Below are positions 55,998 through 63,988 of a stretch of 64,000 nt of DNA, one piece after another. The translations under genes were made by a program, and so were the position numbers. The notes below the pieces were generated by a model. It was not told where the DNA came from and ran no database searches. It was given only the letters and a program-made list of their open reading frames with translations. The DNA comes from Mesobacillus jeotgali (GTDB lineage Bacteria > Bacillota > Bacilli > Bacillales > Cytobacillaceae). The stretch is from contig NZ_CP109811.1 in NCBI RefSeq assembly GCF_014856545.2, positions 4,458,001 through 4,522,000 of the forward strand. Direction: 5' to 3'. Every line of letters starts with the position of its first letter. Within the stretch, counting starts at the first letter, position 1.

Positions 55998-56765
55998 TTA
56001 GAATATCCCCAGGAATTTTTTCTTTTTGACATGTTGAGGGACTTCTCTGTATACATTCTGTGCTTCAACTAGTAACTCTGCGTTCTCCTTCAACAGGTAC
56101 ACCATATCCATTCCATAGCGGGATTCTATATGATCAAAGGCACTCACCATATGGAAAGCACGGTTTGTGAGATTGTGAGCGTCCGAAGCGATAAAATGAA
56201 TGAGGTTTGCTTCAATTAATTGTTCTGAAAAGCTCTTTACCTTCTTGCCGAACTTGCCGCTGATGCTGGAAGCTGTCAATTGAGCGAGAGCTCCTTTTTT
56301 AATGAATTGATATAACATATCCGGCTTCTCGACAATTTCCTGATTGCGTTCAGGGTGGACAATGATCGGAACCAATCCTTTGAGCTGGATATCAAATAAT
56401 AGCTTTTCTGTATATCTCGGCACATGGCCAGATGGCAATTCAATGAATATATATTGTGTTCCATTGAGCGTCTGAATTTCACCATTATCCAATCCCTTGA
56501 TGATTTCCCCGTGGATTGCCGGTTCTTGGCCCTGCAATACTTCCAATGGAATCCCTTCTTTTCGTAACAGAAGGTTTAATATCTCCGTTTTTTCTTTGAT
56601 CGTCTCTTTCGGGTTATCATATCGTCCATTTTTATGGTGGGGTGTCGCGATGATTGTTTCAATTCCTTCTTGGACTGCCACTTTTGCAAGTGCAACAGAA
56701 TCCTCCAGAGTTCTTGCCCCATCATCAATTCCTGATAATATATGACAATGTATATCGATCACCAT
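55998..56765 (-). CDS. tyrosine-protein phosphatase of the PHP family (CpsB/CapC/YwqE type)
   Basis: The 255-aa metal-dependent phosphatase removes phosphate from the tyrosine-rich tail of the cognate kinase. PHP metal motifs are visible: DIHCHILSGIDDGA at the N-terminus, ATPHHKNGRY, IIVHPERN and FIASDAHN. Cycling of kinase phosphorylation controls polymer length and export. I chose the ATG at 56765, 5 bases after AAGGGAG. A GTG two codons upstream overlaps that site. It is the third gene of the operon's regulatory module, directly upstream of the structured RNA. Confidence 0.93.
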   Translation of the reverse strand: MVIDIHCHILSGIDDGARTLEDSVALAKVAVQEGIETIIATPHHKNGRYDNPKETIKEKTEILNLLLRKEGIPLEVLQGQEPAIHGEIIKGLDNGEIQTLNGTQYIFIELPSGHVPRYTEKLLFDIQLKGLVPIIVHPERNQEIVEKPDMLYQFIKKGALAQLTASSISGKFGKKVKSFSEQLIEANLIHFIASDAHNLTNRAFHMVSAFDHIESRYGMDMVYLLKENAELLVEAQNVYREVPQHVKKKKFLGIF

Positions 56766-56870
56766 CAACACTCCCTTCCAATAGAATGGTAGATTAATAG
56801 GCCTTTTATCATATTACCACCGACAAAATATACGGTAAAGGGTGTATATTGTCGGTTTTTGTCGACTATA

Positions 56871-57575
56871 CTATTTTTTTGCGTAATAATAATAGTAATC
56901 TGAATCAGTTAACTTTTTATTGTTTAGAACAGCTCCAAGAAGCTTTCCTTTTGATGAAATCAAAATTTCTTTTGCCTTTGCTGCTTCCTCGATTTCCGTC
57001 TTGCCGCTTGAAACTACCAAAATGACTCCATCACATTTATTGGCTAGAATCTGGGCATCGGCAACTGCCAATACCGGAGGGGTATCGAAAACGACATGAT
57101 CAAACAATTCCATCGCCTGTTTCAAGAATGTGTCCATAGACACAGAACTTAATAGTTCTGCAGGATTGGGCGGTACCGGTCCGCTTGGCAGAATAGAGAG
57201 ATCCGGAATACTCGACTCTACGAAGGCTTCTTCCAATGTCTGCTGCTTTGTTAGTACGCTAGTCAATCCAATCGTGTTTGTTAGATTGAAAGTGTAATGC
57301 ACAGTCGGTTTCCTTAAGTCAGCATCAACTAACAGCACTCTCTTTCCTTGCTGAGCAAATGTAACAGCCAGATTGGCCGCAGTGGTGGATTTTCCATCCC
57401 CTGGTCCTGAAGATGTTACCATGATTGTGTTTAAATCTTTATCTATGGAGGCAAACTGGATATTCGTTCTGATTGTCCTGTACTGTTCAGTAATTGGAGA
57501 TTTTGGATCCAGTGCCGAGACAAGCTTCCGACGATTATCCATTGACATCTTTTTGTTTTCTTTTCTAAGAACCAA
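56871..57575 (-). CDS. bacterial tyrosine kinase (CapB/YwqD/EpsB type)
   Basis: The cytoplasmic BY-kinase has Walker A TSSGPGDGKSTTAANLA, Walker A' LLVDADLRKPTVH, Walker B FDTPPVLAVADA and, at the very C-terminus, the autophosphorylated tyrosine cluster (five consecutive Tyr before AKK). It works with the membrane modulator encoded just upstream. A likely start is TTG at 57575 with AAGGGG 8 bases upstream. GTG at 57584 is too close to that site. ATG further in (MSMDNRRK) lacks one. It may also phosphorylate Ugd or the sugar transferase, a known target class of such kinases. Confidence 0.93.
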   Translation of the reverse strand: MVLRKENKKMSMDNRRKLVSALDPKSPITEQYRTIRTNIQFASIDKDLNTIMVTSSGPGDGKSTTAANLAVTFAQQGKRVLLVDADLRKPTVHYTFNLTNTIGLTSVLTKQQTLEEAFVESSIPDLSILPSGPVPPNPAELLSSVSMDTFLKQAMELFDHVVFDTPPVLAVADAQILANKCDGVILVVSSGKTEIEEAAKAKEILISSKGKLLGAVLNNKKLTDSDYYYYYAKK

Positions 57576-58305
57576 TAGACTCACCCCTTACTCTAGCATT
57601 TCTGCTGCTACCTCTGCTTTGCAGATGCGATTCATCAATTTGGGCAATTACTCCAAGCAACGGAAGCTCTAATGTCTTTTCGATATCCTGCTCAGTTTTG
57701 ATGGTATTGTCGAAGTACTCTAGTAAGAAAGCTAGTCCGACACCCGCCATCAATCCGACTACCATCGCAATCGCAATGTTTAACAACGGCTTTGGTTTGA
57801 TCGGGGATTGATTATCGACTATAACTGCTTTAGCCAGAATGCTGACATTATCTACTTTCATGATGTCGGCTATTTCCCTGGTGAACACCTCAGCAATTTT
57901 ATTGGCGATCATTGCCGCCTGGTTGGCGTCAGGGTCCTGTACTGAGATGTTAACAACCTGTGAATTCTGTTCACTTTGAACGGTGACTTTCCCGTTTAGC
58001 TGAGCTGTAGTCATATCCAGATTTAAATCATCAATGACAAGGTCCAGAATAGCCGGACTTTTGATAATGACATTATATGTGTTGATCAATTGAAGGTTAG
58101 TCTGTACTTCATTATAGTTGTACATGGTTTGCTCATTCTTCGATTGGTTGACGAGCAATTGTGTCGACGCCTGGTAGATAGGGGTTAATAAAAAGAAGCT
58201 GATAATGCCGCTCACGGTAACAGCCAAAAGAGTGATTACTGCTATTAAACCAATTCGCTTCTTTAATGTTTGCAGTAATTCTCTTAAACTAATTGTCTCT
58301 TCCAT
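57565..58305 (-). CDS. chain-length determinant / tyrosine kinase modulator (Wzz/CapA/TkmA type)
   Basis: The protein of about 246 aa has two membrane helices (about 18-40, GLIAVITLLAVTVSGIISFF, and about 172-193, LNIAIAMVVGLMAGVGLAF) enclosing an extracytoplasmic loop with the Wzz fold (YQASTQLLVNQ, DPDANQAAMIANKIAEVF). The proline-rich SPIKPKPLLN stands before the second helix. The cytoplasmic tail contacts and activates the kinase encoded next. The ATG at 58305 has GGAGGA upstream. The longer start at 58383 has none. It is the first gene of the exopolysaccharide operon, so the operon promoter must lie at 58306-58500. Confidence 0.93.
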   Translation of the reverse strand: MEETISLRELLQTLKKRIGLIAVITLLAVTVSGIISFFLLTPIYQASTQLLVNQSKNEQTMYNYNEVQTNLQLINTYNVIIKSPAILDLVIDDLNLDMTTAQLNGKVTVQSEQNSQVVNISVQDPDANQAAMIANKIAEVFTREIADIMKVDNVSILAKAVIVDNQSPIKPKPLLNIAIAMVVGLMAGVGLAFLLEYFDNTIKTEQDIEKTLELPLLGVIAQIDESHLQSRGSSRNARVRGESIGS

Positions 58306-58529
58306 TACAATCCTCCAGTTTTTTATAAAAAATCCCTCATAATAATACCATATTTTATTGAATAATTTGTTGTATATTGTCATAATTTTAATAAGGATGT
58401 AATTTGACCTCTTACTTGAAATAGTTTAACAGGTATTTATAGTTAATTGAAAGGTATATTTTGTAACTGGAAATAATTAATAGTTTAGTATTACTATTAA
58501 GTGAGGAATTAACTAGTTTGGAGGTTGTT
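58306..58529. promoter_or_regulatory. divergent promoter region of the exopolysaccharide operon and the SGNH gene
   Basis: An AT-rich interval of about 220 bases holds the start sites of a roughly 22-kb minus-strand operon and a plus-strand surface-hydrolase gene. I could not pick out a convincing -35/-10 pair or an obvious SinR-like box by eye. Confidence 0.45.
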
Positions 58530-59315
58530 ATGAAGGTATTATTTACTACCCTGCTCGCTATTGTGTGTATGGGTGTGCTGCTATGGGGAAATATCCACTG
58601 GACGCAGAAGACTGCCGTATCAGGAAGTAATGATGCCAGCCCTTCTGTCACTGCAACTAAAAAAGCACCAGTAGAAGGTGACCCGACTGATAGTTTAACA
58701 CAGTTAACTGAAAATTGGCCTACAGAAGCTGCTGAGAGTTTTGAAAAGGCAATTGAGGAAAAACGCATTTATAAAATTTTATTGGTTGGTTCTCCGGCGC
58801 TTGGCGATGACCAGACAGGCTGGGCAGCATCTACTAAAGAACAATTGATTGCTGCATATGGTGAAGAGAATATGGAGGTTGAAATTAGAACCTACAGTTT
58901 AAGTTCTCTAGGCTTTATTAATGAAGATGGCGCTGAACAGATTGCGAATGCACAGGCGGATATGGTGCTGTTTGAACCATTCACCTTGATGGATAATGGT
59001 GAAGTGTCTGTTGAGAATTCGCTGGCAAATCTCCAGCAGGTGATGGACGAAACATTGGAAGCGAAACCTGAAACTGCGTTCGTGCTGATGCCGCCACACC
59101 CTATCTACAATGCGGTTTATTATCCAAAACAAGTAGAAGCACTTAAAAACTACGCAGAGGAAAATGAGATTCCTTACCTCGATCACTGGCAAGCATGGCC
59201 AGACTATCAAACAGAAGAAATCAAAGATTACATCTCATCAGACAACAGCCAGCCGAATGAACAAGGACATGAGGTTTGGAGTAAATATGTAATTGAGTAT
59301 TTAATAAGTAAGTAA
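58530..59315 (+). CDS. SGNH/GDSL-type hydrolase, membrane-anchored or secreted
   Basis: The 261-aa protein has an N-terminal signal anchor (MKVLFTTLLAIVCMGVLLWG), a Ser/Thr/Lys linker and an SGNH-hydrolase domain. Its block I reads ILLVGSPALGDDQTGW, with Ser in place of the classic GDS order. ADMVLFEPFTLMDN and a late NEQGHEVW with the catalytic Asn...His context follow. It may remove acyl or acetyl groups from polymers outside the cell, which would fit the acetyltransferase in the adjacent divergent operon. The ATG at 58530 has GGAGGT 4 bases upstream. An in-frame TTG at 58518 has no site. Confidence 0.82.
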   Translation: MKVLFTTLLAIVCMGVLLWGNIHWTQKTAVSGSNDASPSVTATKKAPVEGDPTDSLTQLTENWPTEAAESFEKAIEEKRIYKILLVGSPALGDDQTGWAASTKEQLIAAYGEENMEVEIRTYSLSSLGFINEDGAEQIANAQADMVLFEPFTLMDNGEVSVENSLANLQQVMDETLEAKPETAFVLMPPHPIYNAVYYPKQVEALKNYAEENEIPYLDHWQAWPDYQTEEIKDYISSDNSQPNEQGHEVWSKYVIEYLISK

Positions 59316-59323
59316 AAGTGACA

Positions 59324-59362
59324 GACACCTTTCATTAAACTGGAAGGTGCCTGCCACTTTTT
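59324..59362. repeat. dispersed-repeat terminator between convergent genes
   Basis: Stem AAAGTGACAGACACCTT / AAGGTGCCTGCCACTTTTT with a short loop. It serves both the SGNH gene (plus) and the SLH gene (minus). Sequence kin lie at 62386 and 63951. Confidence 0.8.
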
Positions 59363-59364
59363 GT

Positions 59365-61371
59365 TTATTTATCTAATAGTTCTGCTGATACTAGGAAGTT
59401 CGCGAGGATGGCGGCCATTTCATTACGCTGTGTGTAGCCGTTTGGATCGAATGTGCTGTTGCCTTTTCCTTTAACGATTCCCGCCTGGTATACTGCCTCG
59501 ACACCTGCTATTGCCCAAGACCCTACCTGGTTGGCATCTTTGAAATCTTTGAGTGTCTTCGTTTTATCCAGCTGGCTGAAGTCATACTTAACGAATGAGA
59601 TCTTCATTGCGCGTTCAATCATGGCTGCTGCCTGGGCACGGGTGATTTTTTCGTTTGGAGCGAATGTACCGTCGCCCATCCCTTTAATCACACCATACTG
59701 GACTGCTGCTGTAAGTTCACCCGTTTTGGCAAACCACTCGATTCCTTTCACATCCTTGAAGCTTCCATCATATTTTTCAGTTGGAAGACCAAGTGCTCTC
59801 ACTAAAAGAACGGCAAATTCTGCGCGGGTCATATGCTTGCCTGGTTCATATTCACCAGTTGCTTTTCCATATACAATGTATTTGGAAGCTAGTGTTTCGA
59901 TATATTCCTTTGCCCAGCCACTCTTGACATCCTTGAACGTTTTGCTGTTTTCTACGATTGTGTATTCAGAGTTTGTCAAAGACTTGACTGTAGCTGTCTT
60001 GCCGTCAAACAATGTCGGGATAGCCGAGAATGTTCCATTTGAATTCAATCTCACGGCAACAGACTTAGCTTTATTGAAATCTTTGTCGCCGGTGATTTCA
60101 CGTTCGACATATTGTGAGAACTTCGTGATGGATTCTTTCTTTGTCCCTGCAACAGCTTCAATTGTAAAGTCAATTACATCAGAAGCAAGGTTAAGGTCCT
60201 TGACTGTTTTGTTTACTGGGTTTACAGAGATGTTGATTTTCACATTATCCGCTGTTGTGCCTAGCTTTGCAGCAAGTTCAGCGATGTTAATTTCAGAAGC
60301 AGGTATCTTATATGATGCTTCAGGAGTTGAAATTTCGATTATAGTATTTTCATTCTTCTTTACTGCTTCAGTAAACAATGAAGCCGGAACTTCAGCCTTT
60401 GCTTTTTCACCTGATGCAGCTGCTTCAAGGACAACTTCGACAGTATCCTTTTCAGCAGTGATTATGGAAACGATGTCGGCTACCTTTTCAGGCATAACCT
60501 TTGTTATCACCTCTACCTTGCCAGAAGGGTTCTTTTCACGGACCACTTCTGCAGCACCCTTCGGAAGTGAAATGACAGTAGGGTCTTCGTTAGTTGGTGG
60601 TAATGTATTAGGATTGCCTGCACTATATGCCGCGTCAATGAACGCGTCACGAAGGATTCCCTGCTCAGCGCTTGTGATGATTCCTTTGCTGACAAGCTTA
60701 TTATTAATGCGATTTTTTATTTGGAATAGACCTTCCAGATTTGTCCCTGTCTTTGTCGCCAACTTCGTATTGAGTTCAGCGTATTTTGCTTCCTTGATCA
60801 ATTCATCACGGATTTCGACAGCAATGGCCTCGATTGAGCCATTCTCCAACGCCTCTAAAATATCCGCTAGTGGCTTCTCCCACAGTTTTTTCTCGGCATC
60901 GACAATGAATTCAAGAATCAGGTCAATGGATCCTGCTCCCATAACCGATTCAAACGCCTGGCCTTCTGCTGAATTTTTGAATGCAGTGTAGTTTGTGCTA
61001 ATTGTTGATTCGTTCGCGTCATATAGAAGTGTCGCTAGTTTCATAGCGATTTTTTCAGCTGTCACGCCATCGCTCAACTGGCTGTTCACTTTTTCAGAAA
61101 CAGCTGATGAAATGACTTCCGTCCAGTCCTGTGTGGTGAACTTCGCAGGATGCTTAAAACCAGCTGCTGCTTTATTAAAGATTACCTCCTGATCAGGAGT
61201 GAACTGGCTGTAAATAAGAGTGATACGTTCAATCGCTGCTGTGTCCGATGCAGTTTCTCCAGCATGGACTGTTGTAGTAAGTAAGTGGCTAGTTGGTGCG
61301 AGTGGCGATAGTGCAATTGATGCAGCAATGATCGCTTTGATTGCCTTGTTGCTGAATGGATACCTTTTCAT
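59365..61371 (-). CDS. S-layer homology (SLH) domain surface protein
   Basis: The 668-aa secreted protein has a signal peptide of about 36 aa (KAIIAASIALSPLAPTSHLL...VHAG). A helical N-terminal half (about 40-260) is rich in Ala/Glu/Lys. The middle beta-type region (about 265-490) contains alternating Val/Ile/Thr segments typical of cell-surface repeats. At the C-terminus stand three SLH domains (about 490-668) with cores YGKATGEYEPGKHMTRAEFA, KGMGDGTFAPNEKITRAQAA and KGKGNSTFDPNGYTQRNEMA. SLH triplets bind pyruvylated secondary wall polymers. The start ATG has GGGGGA upstream. Function of the middle part is unknown. It may be a matrix or wall-structure protein. Confidence 0.9.
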   Translation of the reverse strand: MKRYPFSNKAIKAIIAASIALSPLAPTSHLLTTTVHAGETASDTAAIERITLIYSQFTPDQEVIFNKAAAGFKHPAKFTTQDWTEVISSAVSEKVNSQLSDGVTAEKIAMKLATLLYDANESTISTNYTAFKNSAEGQAFESVMGAGSIDLILEFIVDAEKKLWEKPLADILEALENGSIEAIAVEIRDELIKEAKYAELNTKLATKTGTNLEGLFQIKNRINNKLVSKGIITSAEQGILRDAFIDAAYSAGNPNTLPPTNEDPTVISLPKGAAEVVREKNPSGKVEVITKVMPEKVADIVSIITAEKDTVEVVLEAAASGEKAKAEVPASLFTEAVKKNENTIIEISTPEASYKIPASEINIAELAAKLGTTADNVKINISVNPVNKTVKDLNLASDVIDFTIEAVAGTKKESITKFSQYVEREITGDKDFNKAKSVAVRLNSNGTFSAIPTLFDGKTATVKSLTNSEYTIVENSKTFKDVKSGWAKEYIETLASKYIVYGKATGEYEPGKHMTRAEFAVLLVRALGLPTEKYDGSFKDVKGIEWFAKTGELTAAVQYGVIKGMGDGTFAPNEKITRAQAAAMIERAMKISFVKYDFSQLDKTKTLKDFKDANQVGSWAIAGVEAVYQAGIVKGKGNSTFDPNGYTQRNEMAAILANFLVSAELLDK

Positions 61372-61594
61372 TTCTGTCTTCCCCCGTGATGTTATTGGCC
61401 CTATCTTTCTTGTGTCTATGTAGAGTATAAATACGAGATTATGATACTAGTTTTTTTTGGTAGATACAACGGAATTTTCTATTTTGCAAATATTCCCTTT
61501 AACCATTTTCTAGAACTCGTTCCTTTTCTCGACAGATTTATGGTAATATTTAAATGTTTTTACGAATGTTAATCAAAGGAGAGAACACCTAAGA

Positions 61595-62383
61595 ATGAAA
61601 AAGTCACTTAAATTCGCTATTATCCCGGTCCTGATCCTGCTTGCGGGTACAGCAGGTGCACTATATTATTTTTTAAATGTGAAAGAATACGATGTAGCCG
61701 ATGAAAAGGTAGACGAGATTACGAAGACTGAATACAAGGTTGCCTTGCCTGATTTGGGCAGTTTGGGAGATGGGATAGATGGTGGAAGTGATGAGAACAG
61801 GGATGACACTGGCTCTGAAGGTTCCGAGGCGGCTTTGGCTGATACTGTTAGTAATAACAAAGCTGCGGTTGCTGATACTGGCAGCAGGACTGAAGCTGGG
61901 ACAGGCTCTCCTTCTAATATAGAGCGAGAAGCAAGTGTGACCAAAGGCAAGAACATTGATGGTGACACAACGAAAAATGAAAAAACAGAAGGGAAAAAAA
62001 GAAAGACTGACGGAGCTAAAAAGCAAGATGTTACAGCCGAAATGATAAAGGCAGCGTACCGTCCATCATTCGAGGCGCTCGAGGCACAAGCAAATGCGAA
62101 AATCGACTCACTGATCAGTACAGCTTATTCAGAATACAACACGAAAAAACAGAACGGTGAATCTATCTCAATCACTTATTTTTACCGGAAATACATCTCA
62201 GCCGGCAAGGAGCTAGAAGCAAGCACTGACGAAACGTTCAATTATTTATACGAATCCCTGCTTAAGGACTTAAAAGCAAAAGGCTTCAGCGCATCCGAAG
62301 CAGCCGAATTCACGACACAATATGAAAACGCAAAAGCAGCACGCGAAACAGCATTGATAGAGAAAGCGAGATCAGTGATGTAA
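61595..62383 (+). CDS. single-span membrane protein with disordered linker, unknown function
   Basis: The 262-aa protein has an N-terminal membrane helix (about 7-27, FAIIPVLILLAGTAGALYYFL), then a long low-complexity stretch (about 60-150, Gly/Ser/Asp/Thr/Lys-rich with SEGSEAALADT- and GSRTEAGTGSP-like segments). A C-terminal helical domain (about 155-262: AAYRPSFEALEAQANAKID, FNYLYESLLKDLKAKGF) follows. This topology puts the helical domain outside the cell. I do not recognise the family. It is divergent from the SLH gene and convergent on the copper-amine-oxidase-N protein. The start ATG has AAAGGAGAG upstream. Confidence 0.8.
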   Translation: MKKSLKFAIIPVLILLAGTAGALYYFLNVKEYDVADEKVDEITKTEYKVALPDLGSLGDGIDGGSDENRDDTGSEGSEAALADTVSNNKAAVADTGSRTEAGTGSPSNIEREASVTKGKNIDGDTTKNEKTEGKKRKTDGAKKQDVTAEMIKAAYRPSFEALEAQANAKIDSLISTAYSEYNTKKQNGESISITYFYRKYISAGKELEASTDETFNYLYESLLKDLKAKGFSASEAAEFTTQYENAKAARETALIEKARSVM

Positions 62384-62385
62384 AC

Positions 62386-62427
62386 ACAGTGAGGTACCTT
62401 CCAGTTTACTGGAAGGTACCTGTCATG
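62386..62427. repeat. dispersed-repeat terminator between convergent genes
   Basis: A perfect 14-bp inverted repeat (62392-62405 and 62408-62421) centred on CCAGTTTACTGG, with T-rich flanks. It closes the genes on both sides. Confidence 0.85.
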
Positions 62428-62428
62428 T

Positions 62429-63598
62429 TTAATGCATCAATTCCGGTGGGTTTTTCATTCCTTTTTTACTTATAGCTATATAGATATCACCATGAACGCG
62501 GACTTTGAACCATCTGTCGTCAAATTTATACCATTTATCACCGAAAGGCACTACATTAGGTTTAGCTGGCTTATTCAATTCCCCAAAGATGTACTTATAA
62601 TTATCAGGGAAGTATAAGCGTAGCATCTCTCTTGTAATCGCAGGGTGATAATGATAAAACGCTGACTTTTGATCGTCCCATCCCTTCATGGATATACTTG
62701 CCTCGACACCGTGTTTTGTAGGAATAGTATCAAAATAAAAAGTAGAGTATATTAAATCTTTACTGCCAGGTAGATATGCATGGAACAAGCCCGCCTGCGT
62801 TTTTCCTTTTTTGTCCCTCAATGCCACCATGCCATAACTTGATACTAAATAATCCGCAATTGACTGACCTTTTGAGGGTCCTTTTCCATCCGCAAACCTT
62901 GCCGGGGTATACGAAGTGACATGTTCTCCTTTTACCCATCCTGTGCTGCCTCTGTAAACGACTTGATAAAACCCTTCTTTGGAAGCTATGATCCTGAAAC
63001 GGTAGGGATATTCAATATATCTCATTTTACGTGCCTTAGTAGAAGGCGCGGCGTACACAGCCGCATATTTTGTTGTCTTTTGCTTATCTTGTGGTAGGTA
63101 GGTTTCTTCATGAGAATAACCATCCAGGTAAAGCTTTATGGTTGGATTAATACCGTCCTTCGGCAAAGGCCCGATATAATAAGTTTTTGTCATCTCCCTA
63201 TAACCAACAGCTGTTTCGTAACCTATCATGTTAAAGAAGCTAAAAGGAACATATTGAACACCATTTATCAATTTAGGACGGGCCTGGTTCCCGCTTGCTT
63301 CCCGGAGTTCCTTTTGGACACCATCAATCGTAATATAACTCTTTCCATTTGTGATCTCTACGACATGATCACTTAGTTGAATTCTAGTCGTTCTATAGGA
63401 GTGGTCATACTCAAATGTATCACCCATCAGCTTAATTACATTATGCAGAGGTATATAAACTATTCCACCCTCTGTTAATGTTTGTTCTGCAGCCTTTCTG
63501 TTCACGAATACATCAAGTTCTGCGGCTTTCACTCCTGGATTAAAAACGAAGGAGATAAACATAATCATACCTAATGCGATAAGTCCTTTTTTAACCAT
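62429..63598 (-). CDS. secreted protein with copper-amine-oxidase-N-like and SH3 domains
   Basis: The 389-aa exported protein has a signal peptide of about 26 aa (MVKKGLIALGMIMFISFVFN...VKAAE). A stalk domain of the copper amine oxidase N-terminal class (about 28-160: FVNRKAAEQTLTEGGIVYIP, LINGVQYVPFSFFNMIGYETA) is followed by an SH3-like domain (about 195-240, YAAPSTKARKM..VVYRGSTGWVKGE). The C-terminal part (about 250-389) is unassigned. Such proteins usually bind wall polymers or peptidoglycan. Start ATG with GGGAGGA upstream. Its leader contains a class I c-di-GMP riboswitch with a terminator switch, so surface display is tied to the second messenger. Confidence 0.88.
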   Translation of the reverse strand: MVKKGLIALGMIMFISFVFNPGVKAAELDVFVNRKAAEQTLTEGGIVYIPLHNVIKLMGDTFEYDHSYRTTRIQLSDHVVEITNGKSYITIDGVQKELREASGNQARPKLINGVQYVPFSFFNMIGYETAVGYREMTKTYYIGPLPKDGINPTIKLYLDGYSHEETYLPQDKQKTTKYAAVYAAPSTKARKMRYIEYPYRFRIIASKEGFYQVVYRGSTGWVKGEHVTSYTPARFADGKGPSKGQSIADYLVSSYGMVALRDKKGKTQAGLFHAYLPGSKDLIYSTFYFDTIPTKHGVEASISMKGWDDQKSAFYHYHPAITREMLRLYFPDNYKYIFGELNKPAKPNVVPFGDKWYKFDDRWFKVRVHGDIYIAISKKGMKNPPELMH

Positions 63599-63756
63599 CT
63601 AATATCCTCCCTTTTACAAAAAGTTACTTCATTCTTCCATATCCCAATTGACATCCGCAGTTAAATAGTCGCAATTCATTACCCAAGCCTATTTTTGGTT
63701 TTTGTCTCCTTTGAAATTATTTTGCCTTTTTAGTCTGTACTAAGAGGTAGCGGACA

Positions 63757-63787
63757 ATAAAAATAACCCGATTAATAAAATCGGGTT
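63757..63787 (-). terminator. riboswitch-controlled terminator upstream of the copper-amine-oxidase-N gene
   Basis: AACCCGATT / AATCGGGTT (63765-63773, 63779-63787) with a 5-base loop, then ATTTTTATT on the minus strand. Its 5' strand overlaps bases that can instead pair with the aptamer's 3' edge. Confidence 0.85.
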
Positions 63788-63885
63788 GCACCAAACAAAA
63801 TTAAAATATGCAACCCGACGATCATAGCCATTGCCTTAGACTCGTAGCTTTGCGTCCCACCCTTTCGAATGGTTTGCCAATATAT
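63788..63885 (-). promoter_or_regulatory. class I cyclic di-GMP riboswitch (GEMM-I) with antiterminator
   Basis: Reading the minus strand: GGCAAACCATTCGAAAGGGTGGGACGCAAAGC split over the aptamer core (P2 with GAAA tetraloop), then the P3 region and TCGTCGGGTTGC at the 3' edge. CGGGTTGC (63817-63810) can pair with GCAACCCG (63790-63783), which in turn is needed for the downstream terminator. This is a classic ligand-dependent on/off arrangement for the gene at 62429-63598. Confidence 0.93.
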
Positions 63886-63950
63886 TCTATTAATTTAAAT
63901 ATATGAAAATATACCCAGAAAGTAAAGGGGTTTAAGTAAATATACCTAAA

Positions 63951-63988
63951 CAACAGGCACCCCAGTTACTGGAGGTGCCTGTTGTTTT
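63951..63988. terminator. dispersed-repeat hairpin at the right edge
   Basis: CAACAGGCACC / GGTGCCTGTTG (63951-63961, 63974-63984) followed by TTTT. It probably ends a gene lying right of the window on the minus strand. Confidence 0.75.

Noticed and set aside
59453..60991. A 512-codon plus-strand frame opposite the SLH gene
   Set aside because: It is fully antisense to a gene with signal peptide and three SLH domains. Its composition (Ser, Phe, Ala) is a mirror artefact of the low-stop codon pattern.
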